The notes under the pieces: model-generated | What the model was told of the DNA's origin: nothing | Database searches by the model: none | What the model saw: the letters and a program-made list of their open reading frames with translations, nothing else | Shown here: piece by piece, positions 24,714 to 33,166 of the stretch | How positions within the stretch are numbered: position 1 is the stretch's first letter | Layout of the letters: every line of letters begins with the position of its first letter | Source of the DNA: Nocardioides sp. | GTDB lineage: Bacteria; Actinomycetota; Actinomycetes; Propionibacteriales; Nocardioidaceae | NCBI RefSeq assembly: GCF_025964975.1 | Contig: NZ_JAOPXV010000131.1 | Span: 1-45,068 of the forward strand | DNA: 45,068 nucleotides | Reading direction: 5' to 3' | Program-made: the position numbers and the translations under genes

Positions 24714-26507
24714 GTGCGCGAGTTCGCTGCGCCACTCACCATCGAGATCCCGGCTGCGGGCAACCTCACCGACGACGTCGTCCGCAATTCCCGCGAGGCT
24801 GCTGACGACGTGGTGTTCAACCGCCGCGTCGCCGACGCCTGGGTGGACGTGACCGCACGCGAGTTCCTCGAGGAGGTCTCCGCGGTCGCCAAGGGGCTGA
24901 TGGCGGCCGGCATCGAAGCCGGCGACCGGGTCGCCCTGATCTCCAAGACCCGCTACGAGTGGACGCTCCTCGACTACGCCATCTGGTTCGCCGGGGCCGT
25001 GACGGTGCCGGTCTACGAGACGTCGTCCGCCGAACAGATCGGCTGGATCCTGCAGGACTCGGCGGCCCGGGCGGTCGTCGCAGAGAACGCCCAGCACCTC
25101 GCCCGGATCCGCGAGGCACGCGAAGCGGGAGCCGGCTCGCACCTCAACCACGTCTGGTCGCTCGAGGACAACGCCCTCCGCGTCCTGAGCAAGCTGGGCG
25201 AGGACATCTCCGATGAAGCCCTGGAGGCGCGGCGTGCCTCGACCGGGCCGAGCGACCTCGCGACGCTGCTCTACACGAGCGGGACCACGGGTCGGCCCAA
25301 GGGCTGCATGCTCACCCACGCCAACTTCGCCTTCGAGCTGGAGGTCGCCACCACCGAGCTCCATGACCTCTTCGACACGCCCGGCGCCGCCACCCTGCTC
25401 TTCTTGCCGTTGGCCCACGTCTTCGCTCGGATCATCCAGGTGGGCTGCGTCAAGCAGCGGGTCCGGCTGGGTCACAGTGCCGACATCACCCACCTCCTCG
25501 CGGACCTCGAAGCCTTCCAGCCCACCTTCATCCTTGCGGTGCCGCGAGTCTTCGAGAAGGTCTTCAACAGCGCCTCGCAGAGCGCGACCGCCGATGGCCA
25601 CGGCAAGCTGTTCGAGCGCGCCGCCGAGACGGCCATCGCCTGGTCGCGGGCGCAGGACAAGGGCCGGGTCCCGCTCCGGGTCAAGGCCCAGCACGCGCTG
25701 TTCGACAAGCTGGTCTACGGCAAGCTGCGCGCCGCGCTGGGCGGGAAGTGCTCCTTCGCCGTCTCCGGCGGCGCCCCCCTCGGGGAGCGGCTCGGACACT
25801 TCTATCGTGGCGTCGGGGTCACGGTGCTGGAGGGCTACGGCTTGACCGAGACCACGGCTGCGCTCACTGTCAACCTCCCGGACGCCCAGAAGATCGGCAC
25901 GGTCGGCCGGCCGCTCCCGGGCACGGCCGTGCGGGTCGCCGACGACGGCGAGCTGCTCTTCCGCGGCCCCCAGGTCTTCACCGGCTACTGGGCCAACGAG
26001 ACCGCGACGGCGGAAGCCGTCACGGACGGCTGGTTCCACACCGGCGACGTGGGCGAGGTCGACGATGAAGGATTCGTGCGGATCACTGGTCGCCAGAAGG
26101 AGATCCTGGTGACGGCAGGCGGCAAGAACGTCTCCCCCGCCGTGCTCGAGGACCGCCTTCGCGCGCACGCCCTCATCGACCAGTGCATCGTCGTCGGGGA
26201 CGGCCAGCCCTTCATCGCCGCGCTCGTGACGCTGGACCGTGACGCCTTCCCCGCCTGGGCCGAGGCCCACGGCAAGCCGGGCTCGGTGGCGGACAACCTC
26301 GACGACCCGGACCTCCTCGCCGAGATCGACCGCGCTGTCGACGACGCCAACGCGGCCGTCTCCAGGGCCGAGGCGATCCGAAAGTTCGCCGTCCTCGCCG
26401 ATGAGTGGACCGAGGAGGGCGGGCACCTGACACCGAGCCTGAAGCTCAAGCGCAACGTGGTCATGCGCGAGTTCCGGGCCGACGTCGAAGCCCTCTACCT
26501 GCCCTGA
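24714..26507 (+). CDS. fadD15: Long-chain fatty-acid-CoA ligase, FadD15 type
   Basis: 597 residues. Activates long-chain fatty acids to acyl-CoA through an acyl-adenylate, at the membrane face. AMP-binding P-loop LLYTSGTTGRPKGCML at 185-200, VLEGYGLTETTAALTV (motif with the conserved TE), GWFHTGDVGEVDDEGFVRIT and the hinge/catalytic region GRQKEILVTAGGKNVSPAVL. Length and motifs match FadD15, an AMP-forming ligase conserved in actinobacteria. It is the last gene of the conserved block before the Tad locus begins. GTG start with AAGGAGG 5 nt upstream. Confidence 0.93.
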   Translation: MREFAAPLTIEIPAAGNLTDDVVRNSREAADDVVFNRRVADAWVDVTAREFLEEVSAVAKGLMAAGIEAGDRVALISKTRYEWTLLDYAIWFAGAVTVPVYETSSAEQIGWILQDSAARAVVAENAQHLARIREAREAGAGSHLNHVWSLEDNALRVLSKLGEDISDEALEARRASTGPSDLATLLYTSGTTGRPKGCMLTHANFAFELEVATTELHDLFDTPGAATLLFLPLAHVFARIIQVGCVKQRVRLGHSADITHLLADLEAFQPTFILAVPRVFEKVFNSASQSATADGHGKLFERAAETAIAWSRAQDKGRVPLRVKAQHALFDKLVYGKLRAALGGKCSFAVSGGAPLGERLGHFYRGVGVTVLEGYGLTETTAALTVNLPDAQKIGTVGRPLPGTAVRVADDGELLFRGPQVFTGYWANETATAEAVTDGWFHTGDVGEVDDEGFVRITGRQKEILVTAGGKNVSPAVLEDRLRAHALIDQCIVVGDGQPFIAALVTLDRDAFPAWAEAHGKPGSVADNLDDPDLLAEIDRAVDDANAAVSRAEAIRKFAVLADEWTEEGGHLTPSLKLKRNVVMREFRADVEALYLP

Positions 26508-26537
26508 TCGCGCGCACCCTCGCGCGTCGCGTCACCG

Positions 26538-26701
26538 AAGTGACTAGTGATTCGAGGTGATCTCTAGTCAATTCGGGTGGTACGAACGCGTCGTTCGGGC
26601 GGTTTGTTCGGTTTAGCCCACAGGCATCTGGCCCGCCCCCTAGATTTTTGTCTTGGGAATCTGGGTCCCCCGGCGTCATCAGGTGATGTTCCGAGATCAC
26701 C
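26538..26701. promoter_or_regulatory. Dyad-rich, AT-enriched control region ahead of the Tad locus
   Basis: The 261-bp gap 26508-26768 has no reading frame I trust. It holds three inverted repeats: TGACTAG / CTAGTCA (26541-26547 and 26564-26570, 9 of 10 when extended by three bases), CGAACG-CGT-CGTTCG (26583-26597) and GGTGAT-8 nt-ATCACC (26682-26701). TAGATT at 26641-26646 is a candidate -10 hexamer, giving a leader of about 115 nt. These could be regulator sites or leader hairpins for pilus control; no known riboswitch pattern was recognised. Confidence 0.4.
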
Positions 26702-26768
26702 GCCCGCCGGTTGGCCCTGAGCACCCAGACGAAATCCCGAATTCTCTGACACTGCGAAGGAACGCCAC

Positions 26769-27545
26769 ATGGCTCGCCGCTCCGTTCTCCTGCTGGTTGC
26801 CGTGATCATCGCCCTGGCGGGCACTGCACTGATCGTGGTCTACGTCCAAGGCATCGACCAGCGGGCCCAGGAAGGCCAGGAGATGGTCGAGGTGCTGACC
26901 GCCTCTGCGACCATCGAGTCGGGCGAGGACGTCTCCGACGCGACCGAGGCGGGGAAGTTCGAGAAGCGGGAAGTACGTCGCGCCGACCTCATTGACGGCG
27001 CCTTGACGACCACCACGTCGATTGCGGACGCGGTCGCCCTCGGCACCATCTTCCCCGGCGAGCAGATCCTGGCCGCGAAGTTCGGCAGTCAGTCCGACGC
27101 CGAGAGCCTGGTCATCCCCGACGACAAGCTTGCTGTCTCCGTCGAGCTCTCCGACCCGGAGCGAGTCGCCGGCTTCGTCAACCCCGGCTCCGACGTGGCA
27201 ATCTTCATCTCGTCCGACCCGGTGCTCTTCCTGCCCGACGGCACCCAGAAGACCCTGCCGCCGTACACCCGTCTCCTCCTGCCGAAGGTCCAGGTCATCG
27301 GCGTCGGCACGACCAGTGTCTCTGCCACGACGATCACCACCGAAGCGGGCGCCGAGGTCACCGAGTCGGTGCCGAGGACCATCCTGACCGTGGCGGTCAA
27401 CCAGAAGGACGCGGAGAAGCTGATCTACGCCTCCCGCAACAGCGACGTGTCGTTCGCGCTGCTCAACAAGAACACCAAGATCACCGACCAGCCGGGTGTC
27501 TCGGCCGATCAGCTGATGCCCGAGCTCCTCCGGACCGGACAGTGA
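26769..27545 (+). CDS. cpaB: Flp pilus assembly protein CpaB (RcpC, SAF domain)
   Basis: 258 residues with an N-terminal signal anchor (SVLLLVAVIIALAGTALIVVYV). The SAF-like segment TASATIESGEDVSDATEAGK and the RcpC/CpaB core VIPDDKLAVSVELSDPERVA, GFVNPGSDVAIFISSD and ILTVAVNQKDAEKLIYASRN are clear. In Gram-negative Tad systems CpaB helps the secretin; here, in a Gram-positive envelope with no secretin gene, it more likely shapes the passage of the pilus through the wall. AAGGAA precedes the ATG. First gene of the assembly operon; its stop overlaps cpaE (GTGA). Confidence 0.9.
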   Translation: MARRSVLLLVAVIIALAGTALIVVYVQGIDQRAQEGQEMVEVLTASATIESGEDVSDATEAGKFEKREVRRADLIDGALTTTTSIADAVALGTIFPGEQILAAKFGSQSDAESLVIPDDKLAVSVELSDPERVAGFVNPGSDVAIFISSDPVLFLPDGTQKTLPPYTRLLLPKVQVIGVGTTSVSATTITTEAGAEVTESVPRTILTVAVNQKDAEKLIYASRNSDVSFALLNKNTKITDQPGVSADQLMPELLRTGQ

Positions 27546-28774
27546 CCGCAATCCTGGAGCCCGACGTCGGGCAGCTCGCGATCGTGCGGACCATGCTCCA
27601 CGGCTCGATCGCCTACCAGACCATGGACGAGCTGGACGCTCACCTGGTCGCCCAGCCCAACGAGTTCGCGGTGGTCATCGGTCCGACGGTCGGCCTGGAC
27701 GTCGCCACCGCCTTCGCCAAGCGGTCGCGCATCCAGCGGCCCGACCTAGGCGTGATCCTCCTTCGTCGCGCCATCGACCACGACGTCCTGACCACTGCCC
27801 TTCGCAGCGGGATGCGTGAGGTGGTGGAGGCCAGCGACCTGGCGGGCATCACCACCGCCGTGCACCGCGCCCGATCCGTCGCCGGCGAGATGTCCAAGAT
27901 CCTCGAGGGCGAGGCCAAGGCCGCCGCGACGTCTGCCGTCGCCCAGGCCAGGGCCGAGTCCGCCGCCGCTCAGGCAGCTGCAGATGCTCCGCAGGGGAAG
28001 GTGCTCACGGTCTTCTCGACCAAGGGCGGGGTCGGCAAGAGTCTGGTGGCCGCCAACACGGCCGTCGCCCTCAGCGACGCAGGCAAGAAGGTCTGTCTGA
28101 TCGACCTCGACGTCAACAGTGGCGATGTAGCGATCATGCTGCAGCTCTCACCGACGCGCACCATCAATGACCTCGTCGCCTTCAACGGCATGATCGACGA
28201 GGAAGCGATCACCTCCATCCTCACCCGTCACTCCGAGCGGTTGTCCATCGTCGCTGCCCCCGTCCGCCTCGACTCACCGGACCACGCCACGGCGGACGAC
28301 ATCGGCAACATGATCGACACCCTCAAGTCGATGTTCGACTACGTCGTGGTCGACACGTCCGGGGTCTTCGACGACAACGCGCTCACTGCTCTCGATCGCA
28401 CCGACACCATCATCCTGGTCGCCACCCTCGACATCCCGGCTCTCAAGGGCCTCAAGCTGGCGACCGGCACCCTCGACCTTCTCAACTTCCCCCGCGACAC
28501 GTGGAAGTTCGTCCTCAACAGGGCTGACGGGAAGGTCGGCCTCACGGTTGACGAGTTCGAGTCCACCCTCGGCCTCAAGGCGACCACCACGCTGGTCTCC
28601 AGCCGCGAGGTGCTGACGGCCGTCAACCGGGGTGAAGCGCTGGTCCGCGCCTACCCCTCGCACGCCAACTCCAAGGCCCTCATCTCATTCGCCCACTCGT
28701 TCATCGGCGCCAGCGACACCGGGTCCAAGGGTCGCAAGGCCTCAGGCTCGCGCTTGCGTCTCAGGAAGGACTGA
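27542..28774 (+). CDS. cpaE: Pilus assembly ATPase CpaE/TadZ (MinD/ParA-like)
   Basis: 410 residues from GTG 27542. Residues ~10-115 form a receiver-like domain without a clear phosphorylation site (FAVVIGPTVGLDVA, VILLRRAIDHDVLTTALRSG), followed by an Ala-rich linker (130-150) and a MinD/ParA ATPase domain: deviant Walker A STKGGVGKSLVA (about 159-170), LIDLDVNSGDVAIMLQ, VVVDTSGVFDDNALTAL. TadZ/CpaE proteins place the Tad machine in the cell. Coupled to cpaB by a 4-bp overlap and to cpaF by a 1-bp gap. Confidence 0.92.
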   Translation: MTAILEPDVGQLAIVRTMLHGSIAYQTMDELDAHLVAQPNEFAVVIGPTVGLDVATAFAKRSRIQRPDLGVILLRRAIDHDVLTTALRSGMREVVEASDLAGITTAVHRARSVAGEMSKILEGEAKAAATSAVAQARAESAAAQAAADAPQGKVLTVFSTKGGVGKSLVAANTAVALSDAGKKVCLIDLDVNSGDVAIMLQLSPTRTINDLVAFNGMIDEEAITSILTRHSERLSIVAAPVRLDSPDHATADDIGNMIDTLKSMFDYVVVDTSGVFDDNALTALDRTDTIILVATLDIPALKGLKLATGTLDLLNFPRDTWKFVLNRADGKVGLTVDEFESTLGLKATTTLVSSREVLTAVNRGEALVRAYPSHANSKALISFAHSFIGASDTGSKGRKASGSRLRLRKD

Positions 28775-28775
28775 T

Positions 28776-30320
28776 ATGAGTCTCAGCGACCGGATCGCCG
28801 CCGCTCAACGCTCCCGCACGTCCTCGGATGCTCCCGCGCCGCCTCGAGAACCCGCCCAAGCGGCAGCCGGCGTCGCCACCGGGGCCCTCGCGGCGCCCGC
28901 AGGCGCACCCCCCGGCGCGCGTGTCGCTACTCCCCGCGCCGCAGCCCCGCAGGCGGCCGTTCCCCCGTCCGTGGCGTCGAACGGGAGCGGCACCACGGCC
29001 CTCGCCAAGCTGACGGCCACCAAGGCAGCGCCTGCCGGACGCGACCCTTTCGCCGAAGTCAAGAGGATCGTCCACGCCAAGCTGGTCGAGGCGCTGGGCC
29101 CCAAGCTGTACGACGCGCACATGACCCAGTCCGAGCTGGAGCAGCAGGTGCACGTCGCCCTGCAGATCGCGCTGGCCGACGCCGACCAGCCGATGTCCTC
29201 GGTCGACCGCGCCCGCGTCTCCCAGGAGATTGCCGACGACATCCTCGGCTACGGTCCCCTGGAGCCGCTGCTGCGTGACGGGGATCTCTCCGAGGTCATG
29301 GTCAATTCCTTCGACAGCATCTACATCGAGCGCAAGGGCAAGCTGGTCAAGACGGACTTCCAGTTCGCCGACGAGGCCCACCTGCGCCGTACCATCGACA
29401 AGATCGTCAGCAAGATCGGCCGACGCGTCGATGAGACCAGCCCCATGGTGGACGCCCGGCTGCCGGACGGCAGCCGTGTCAACGCGATCATCCCGCCGTT
29501 GGCCCTCGACGGCTCCAAGCTGACCATTCGCAAGTTCTCCGAAGATCCCTACACGATCGAGGACCTCATCAGCTTCAACTCCATCTCGCGCCAGGGAGCA
29601 GACCTCCTGCAGGCCTGCGTCAAGGGTCGCCTCAACATCCTGGTCTCCGGCGGAACCGGTTCGGGCAAGACCACCACCCTCAACGTGCTCTCCTCCTTCA
29701 TCCCCTCCGACGAGCGCATCGTGACCATCGAGGACGCCGCAGAGCTCCGGCTGCACCAGGACCACGTGCTGCGGCTCGAATCCCGGCCGTCCAACATCGA
29801 GGGCAAGGGAGCGGTGACCATCCGCGACCTCGTGAAGAACTCCCTGCGTATGCGCCCCGACCGGATCGTGGTCGGCGAAATTCGTGACGCCGCCGCGCTC
29901 GACATGCTCCAAGCAATGAACACGGGTCACGACGGCTCCATCTCCACCCTGCACGCGAACACACCGCGCGACGCACTCTCCCGCCTCGAAACCATGGTGC
30001 TGATGGCGGGGATGGACCTGCCCATGCGCGCCATCCGCGAGCAGGTCGCGAGCGCCGTCGACCTGATCATCCAGCAGACCCGTCTCAAAGATGGCACGCG
30101 CCGCATCACCGCGATCACCGAGATCGTCGGCATGGAGGGCGAGATCATCACCACCCACGACGTCTTCCTCTTCGACTACTCCGCCGGCACTGACGAGAAC
30201 GGGAAGTTCCAGGGCCAGCTCAAGTCGATGGGCCTGCGGCCCCGCTTCATCGAGCGCCTCATCGACCACGGCGTCAAGATCGACCCGGCCATCTTCGCAA
30301 CCCCCAGTGGGCTGCGATGA
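28776..30320 (+). CDS. cpaF: Tad pilus secretion ATPase CpaF/TadA
   Basis: 514 residues from ATG 28776, preceded by AGGAAGGA. The first ~85 residues are low complexity (Ala/Pro), then a helical N-terminal domain and a GspE-type ATPase core: Walker [12 protein letters not shown] with GGTGSGKT at 292-299, Asp box [12 protein letters not shown], Walker B region [19 protein letters not shown] and His box [19 protein letters not shown]. It powers pilin polymerisation from the cytoplasmic side. Start codon chosen because it follows the cpaE stop by one base; its TGA overlaps the next ATG. Confidence 0.95.
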   Translation: MSLSDRIAAAQRSRTSSDAPAPPREPAQAAAGVATGALAAPAGAPPGARVATPRAAAPQAAVPPSVASNGSGTTALAKLTATKAAPAGRDPFAEVKRIVHAKLVEALGPKLYDAHMTQSELEQQVHVALQIALADADQPMSSVDRARVSQEIADDILGYGPLEPLLRDGDLSEVMVNSFDSIYIERKGKLVKTDFQFADEAHLRRTIDKIVSKIGRRVDETSPMVDARLPDGSRVNAIIPPLALDGSKLTIRKFSEDPYTIEDLISFNSISRQGADLLQACVKGRLNILVSGGTGSGKTTTLNVLSSFIPSDERIVTIEDAAELRLHQDHVLRLESRPSNIEGKGAVTIRDLVKNSLRMRPDRIVVGEIRDAAALDMLQAMNTGHDGSISTLHANTPRDALSRLETMVLMAGMDLPMRAIREQVASAVDLIIQQTRLKDGTRRITAITEIVGMEGEIITTHDVFLFDYSAGTDENGKFQGQLKSMGLRPRFIERLIDHGVKIDPAIFATPSGLR

Positions 30321-32218
30321 TCCCGCTCCGGTGGCGCCCCCGCGCTACGTCCCTGGCGAGTCTCGCGGCGCTCACCGTCCTCTCCGCCGCGCCTGCCATG
30401 GCCGCCGACGAAGTGACGATCGACCACGTGGAGACCTCTGACGGGGTCGTCTCCATGGTCGTCTCGGTGGACGGCGTGCCAGGCGCGTCGGTCGGCGAGT
30501 CCGACATCACGGTCCAGATCAACGGCGAGGCAGTCGACGCCAAGGCCAAGGCGGTTACTGCGGGCGACGTGACGCGTACCTCGATCCTGGTGGTGGACGC
30601 CAGCAACAGCATGCGCGGGGCGAAGTTCGACGCCGCGACAGACGCTGTGATCGCGTTCCTGGCCACCGCGCCGCCCGACGTCCAGATCGGCATGGTGGCC
30701 TTCGCGGGCACCGTCGGCACCGTCGTGGCCCCCACTGACGATCGCCAGGCTTTGCTGGCGGAGTTCACCGGCCTCGAGCTCGCCGGCGGCACCGGCGTCT
30801 ATGACGCCGTGGCCGAAGCTCTGGAGCTCGCGGGGTCCGAGGGCTCTCGTTCGCTGCTGCTCGTCTCCGACGGCGCTGACACCGGCAGCAAGGCCACCTT
30901 GGACGAGGTGGCGAAGGCGGCGGTGGAGGCCGAGGTGGTGATCGACGTGGTGTCGATCGGAGGAGCGGCGAAGGCTGATGCCCTGAACACCTTCGCGGAC
31001 GAGACAACGGGTCAGGTCATTCCGGCCGAAGCCGAGGCCCTGGCTGCCGTCGTCGCCGAACAAGCCCAGGCGCTCGCGCAACAGTTGCTGGTCAGCATCG
31101 AGCTTCCTGACGGGGTGAGTGGAGACGCCGACATCACTGTCAGCGTCGAGGGCGTCGGCACCTCCTTCGACGACTCCGTCTTTGTCAACGTCGGCGAGCG
31201 CGCGAAGGCCGACACCGGCCCCTCGTCGACCGTGGTGGAACCCACGCTGGTGAGCACCCCCGTCATGCTGGCGGGAGCCGGTGCCCTGTTCCTGGGTCTG
31301 GCCGTTCTCCTGTGGACGCTGCTGTCCGGTGGTACGGGCCGCAAGTCGTCCGTCGACAAGCGGCTCGACTCCTACTTCGGTGGGCAGGACGACGCCAAGG
31401 GCGGACGTCGAGGCGCCGAGTCGCCCGCGTTCAAGGACTCCGCCGTCGCCCTGACCGGGCGCATGGTCAACGACGACCTCGAGACGAAGATCGCCAAGCG
31501 CCTCGCAGGCGCTGGGTCTGCCCTGACGGTGGCGGAGTGGGTGCTGCTGCACGCGGCGATCGCGGTCGGCACCGCCGTCGCCTTCTTCTTCCTGTTGGGC
31601 CCGATCATGGCTCTGCTGGGCCTGCTCATCGGCATCGTCCTGCCCTGGATCTATCTCAAGTGGCGGCACTCGCGGCGATTGAGTGCGTTCAACGGTCAGC
31701 TTGCCGAGACCCTCGGCTTGATGGCGGGCGGGCTCCAGGCAGGGTTATCGCTGCCTCAGGCCGTGGACACCGTCGTGCGTGAGGGGATCGAGCCCATGGC
31801 TGGCGAGCTCCGGCGTGCCCTGGTCGAGCAGAGGCTGGGCGTCGACATCGCCGAGGGCCTCGAAGGAGTGGGTGAGCGCATGGAGAGCGATGACTTCGCC
31901 TGGGTGGTGATGGCGATCCGCATCCAGCGCGAGATCGGTGGCAACCTGGCCGAGATCCTCAACACGGTGGCCGACACGCTTCGCGAGCGCGAGTATCTCC
32001 GCCGTCAGGTGAAGGCGCTCAGCGCCGAGGGTCGGCTCTCGGGCTACATCCTGACCGCCATGCCGCCGTTCGTCATGATCTACTTGTCCTTCGCCAACCG
32101 CGAATACATCGAAGTCCTGTGGAGCACCGTGATCGGCTGGATCATCCTGGCCTTCGCCGGTGTCATGCTCCTCATGGGCGGCATGGCCATGTCCAAGTTG
32201 GCAAAGGTAGAGGTCTGA
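30317..32218 (+). CDS. VWA domain fused to TadB-like platform protein
   Basis: 633 residues. Order: signal peptide 1-29 (TVLSAAPAMA then ADEV), beta-rich spacer, von Willebrand A domain ~88-250, membrane-proximal stalk ~255-310, membrane helix ~316-338, cytoplasmic linker, TadB (T2SSF) part ~400-633 with helices at ~408-447 and ~575-620. The MIDAS site is complete: Asp94-Ala-Ser96-Asn-Ser98, Thr159 in GGTGVYD and Asp185 in VSDGAD. The T2SSF core is ETLGLMAGGLQAGLSLPQAV and RIQREIGGNLAEILNTVADT. TadB anchors the pilus motor; the outside VWA domain would bind a ligand, matrix protein or pilin through a divalent metal (inference). Ordinary TadB proteins lack it. ATGA overlap with cpaF. Confidence 0.92.
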   Translation: MIPLRWRPRATSLASLAALTVLSAAPAMAADEVTIDHVETSDGVVSMVVSVDGVPGASVGESDITVQINGEAVDAKAKAVTAGDVTRTSILVVDASNSMRGAKFDAATDAVIAFLATAPPDVQIGMVAFAGTVGTVVAPTDDRQALLAEFTGLELAGGTGVYDAVAEALELAGSEGSRSLLLVSDGADTGSKATLDEVAKAAVEAEVVIDVVSIGGAAKADALNTFADETTGQVIPAEAEALAAVVAEQAQALAQQLLVSIELPDGVSGDADITVSVEGVGTSFDDSVFVNVGERAKADTGPSSTVVEPTLVSTPVMLAGAGALFLGLAVLLWTLLSGGTGRKSSVDKRLDSYFGGQDDAKGGRRGAESPAFKDSAVALTGRMVNDDLETKIAKRLAGAGSALTVAEWVLLHAAIAVGTAVAFFFLLGPIMALLGLLIGIVLPWIYLKWRHSRRLSAFNGQLAETLGLMAGGLQAGLSLPQAVDTVVREGIEPMAGELRRALVEQRLGVDIAEGLEGVGERMESDDFAWVVMAIRIQREIGGNLAEILNTVADTLREREYLRRQVKALSAEGRLSGYILTAMPPFVMIYLSFANREYIEVLWSTVIGWIILAFAGVMLLMGGMAMSKLAKVEV

Positions 32219-32221
32219 GTC

Positions 32222-33166
32222 ATGTCACCCACCCTATTTTTGTTGCTCGGCGCGGGCCTGGTGTTCGCCGCCATCACCCTCGTCCTGAGCATGATCGGTG
32301 TCGCCAGCACCGAGCGGCGCGGTGTCGCCCGCTCGGTCGCAGCCATCCAGGCACTCGAGGCCGCGCCAGCCTCGATGAAGGAGGCCGAGCTCGAACGGCC
32401 GTTCGCCGAGCGCGTCATCGGACCGCTGGGGGACCGCCTCGTCACGCTGGGGCGCAAGCTGACCCGTGCCGACACCGCCCAGAAGCTGCAATACCGCCTC
32501 GATGTCGCCGGCAACCCTCCCGGCTGGGGCGTCAGCCGGTTGATCGGTCTCAAAGTCCTCGGGATGGGCGGTCTCGGGCTCCTCGGGCTCTTCTACACGG
32601 CCGTCGTCATCGGAATGCCCTTCATGCGGGTCATCATCATCTCCGCACTGTTGGCTGCCCTGGGTTACGTCCTGCCCAACATCCTGCTCAACAACGCGGG
32701 ACAGAAGCGCTCGAAGCTCATGCGCAACTCCCTGCCAGACGCCATCGATCTGCTGACCGTCTCGGTGGAAGCCGGGCTCGGCTTCGACTCCGCCGTGGGC
32801 CGAGTCGCCCTCAACACCAAGGGCCCGTTGTCGGAAGAGTTCGCCCGCCTGCTTCAGGAGATGCAGCTCGGTGTGGGCCGGACCGAGGCCATGAGGGCCA
32901 TGGCCGAGCGGTCCTCGATCCAGGAGTTGAAGTCCTTCTGCATGGCCATGGTGCAGGCCGACAACCTCGGCATCCCGATCGGTCGGGTGCTGCGCATCCA
33001 GAGCGCCGAGATGCGCGTCAAGCGACGTCAGCGGGCGGAGGAGAAGGCTCAGCAGGTGCCGGTCAAGATCATGATCCCGCTGATGCTCTTCATCCTGCCG
33101 TGCCTGTTCATCATCGTGATGGGTCCGGCCGTCATCAGCATGATTGAGATGTTCGGCAAGACATGA
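32222..33166 (+). CDS. tadC: Tad pilus platform protein TadC
   Basis: 314 residues. Membrane helices at the N-terminus (LFLLLGAGLVFAAITLVLSM), centre (~115-160) and C-terminus (IMIPLMLFILPCLFIIVMGP), with one T2SSF domain: SLPDAIDLLTVSVEAGLGFD, FARLLQEMQLGVGRTEAM and LGIPIGRVLRIQSAEMRVKR. Pairs with the TadB part of the upstream fusion to form the inner-membrane platform that couples to CpaF. Three bases separate it from the fusion gene and its stop overlaps the kinase start (ATGA). Confidence 0.93.
   Translation: MSPTLFLLLGAGLVFAAITLVLSMIGVASTERRGVARSVAAIQALEAAPASMKEAELERPFAERVIGPLGDRLVTLGRKLTRADTAQKLQYRLDVAGNPPGWGVSRLIGLKVLGMGGLGLLGLFYTAVVIGMPFMRVIIISALLAALGYVLPNILLNNAGQKRSKLMRNSLPDAIDLLTVSVEAGLGFDSAVGRVALNTKGPLSEEFARLLQEMQLGVGRTEAMRAMAERSSIQELKSFCMAMVQADNLGIPIGRVLRIQSAEMRVKRRQRAEEKAQQVPVKIMIPLMLFILPCLFIIVMGPAVISMIEMFGKT

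Noticed and set aside
24186..26426. Very long antisense open frame over fadD15 in phase with the SRPBCC gene
   Set aside because: It mirrors the third-position GC bias of fadD15; only its last 145 codons, after ATG 24623, look like a real protein family.
26508..26768. Known riboswitch in the cpaB leader (for example c-di-GMP)
   Set aside because: Conserved GEMM blocks were looked for and not found; only simple inverted repeats are present.
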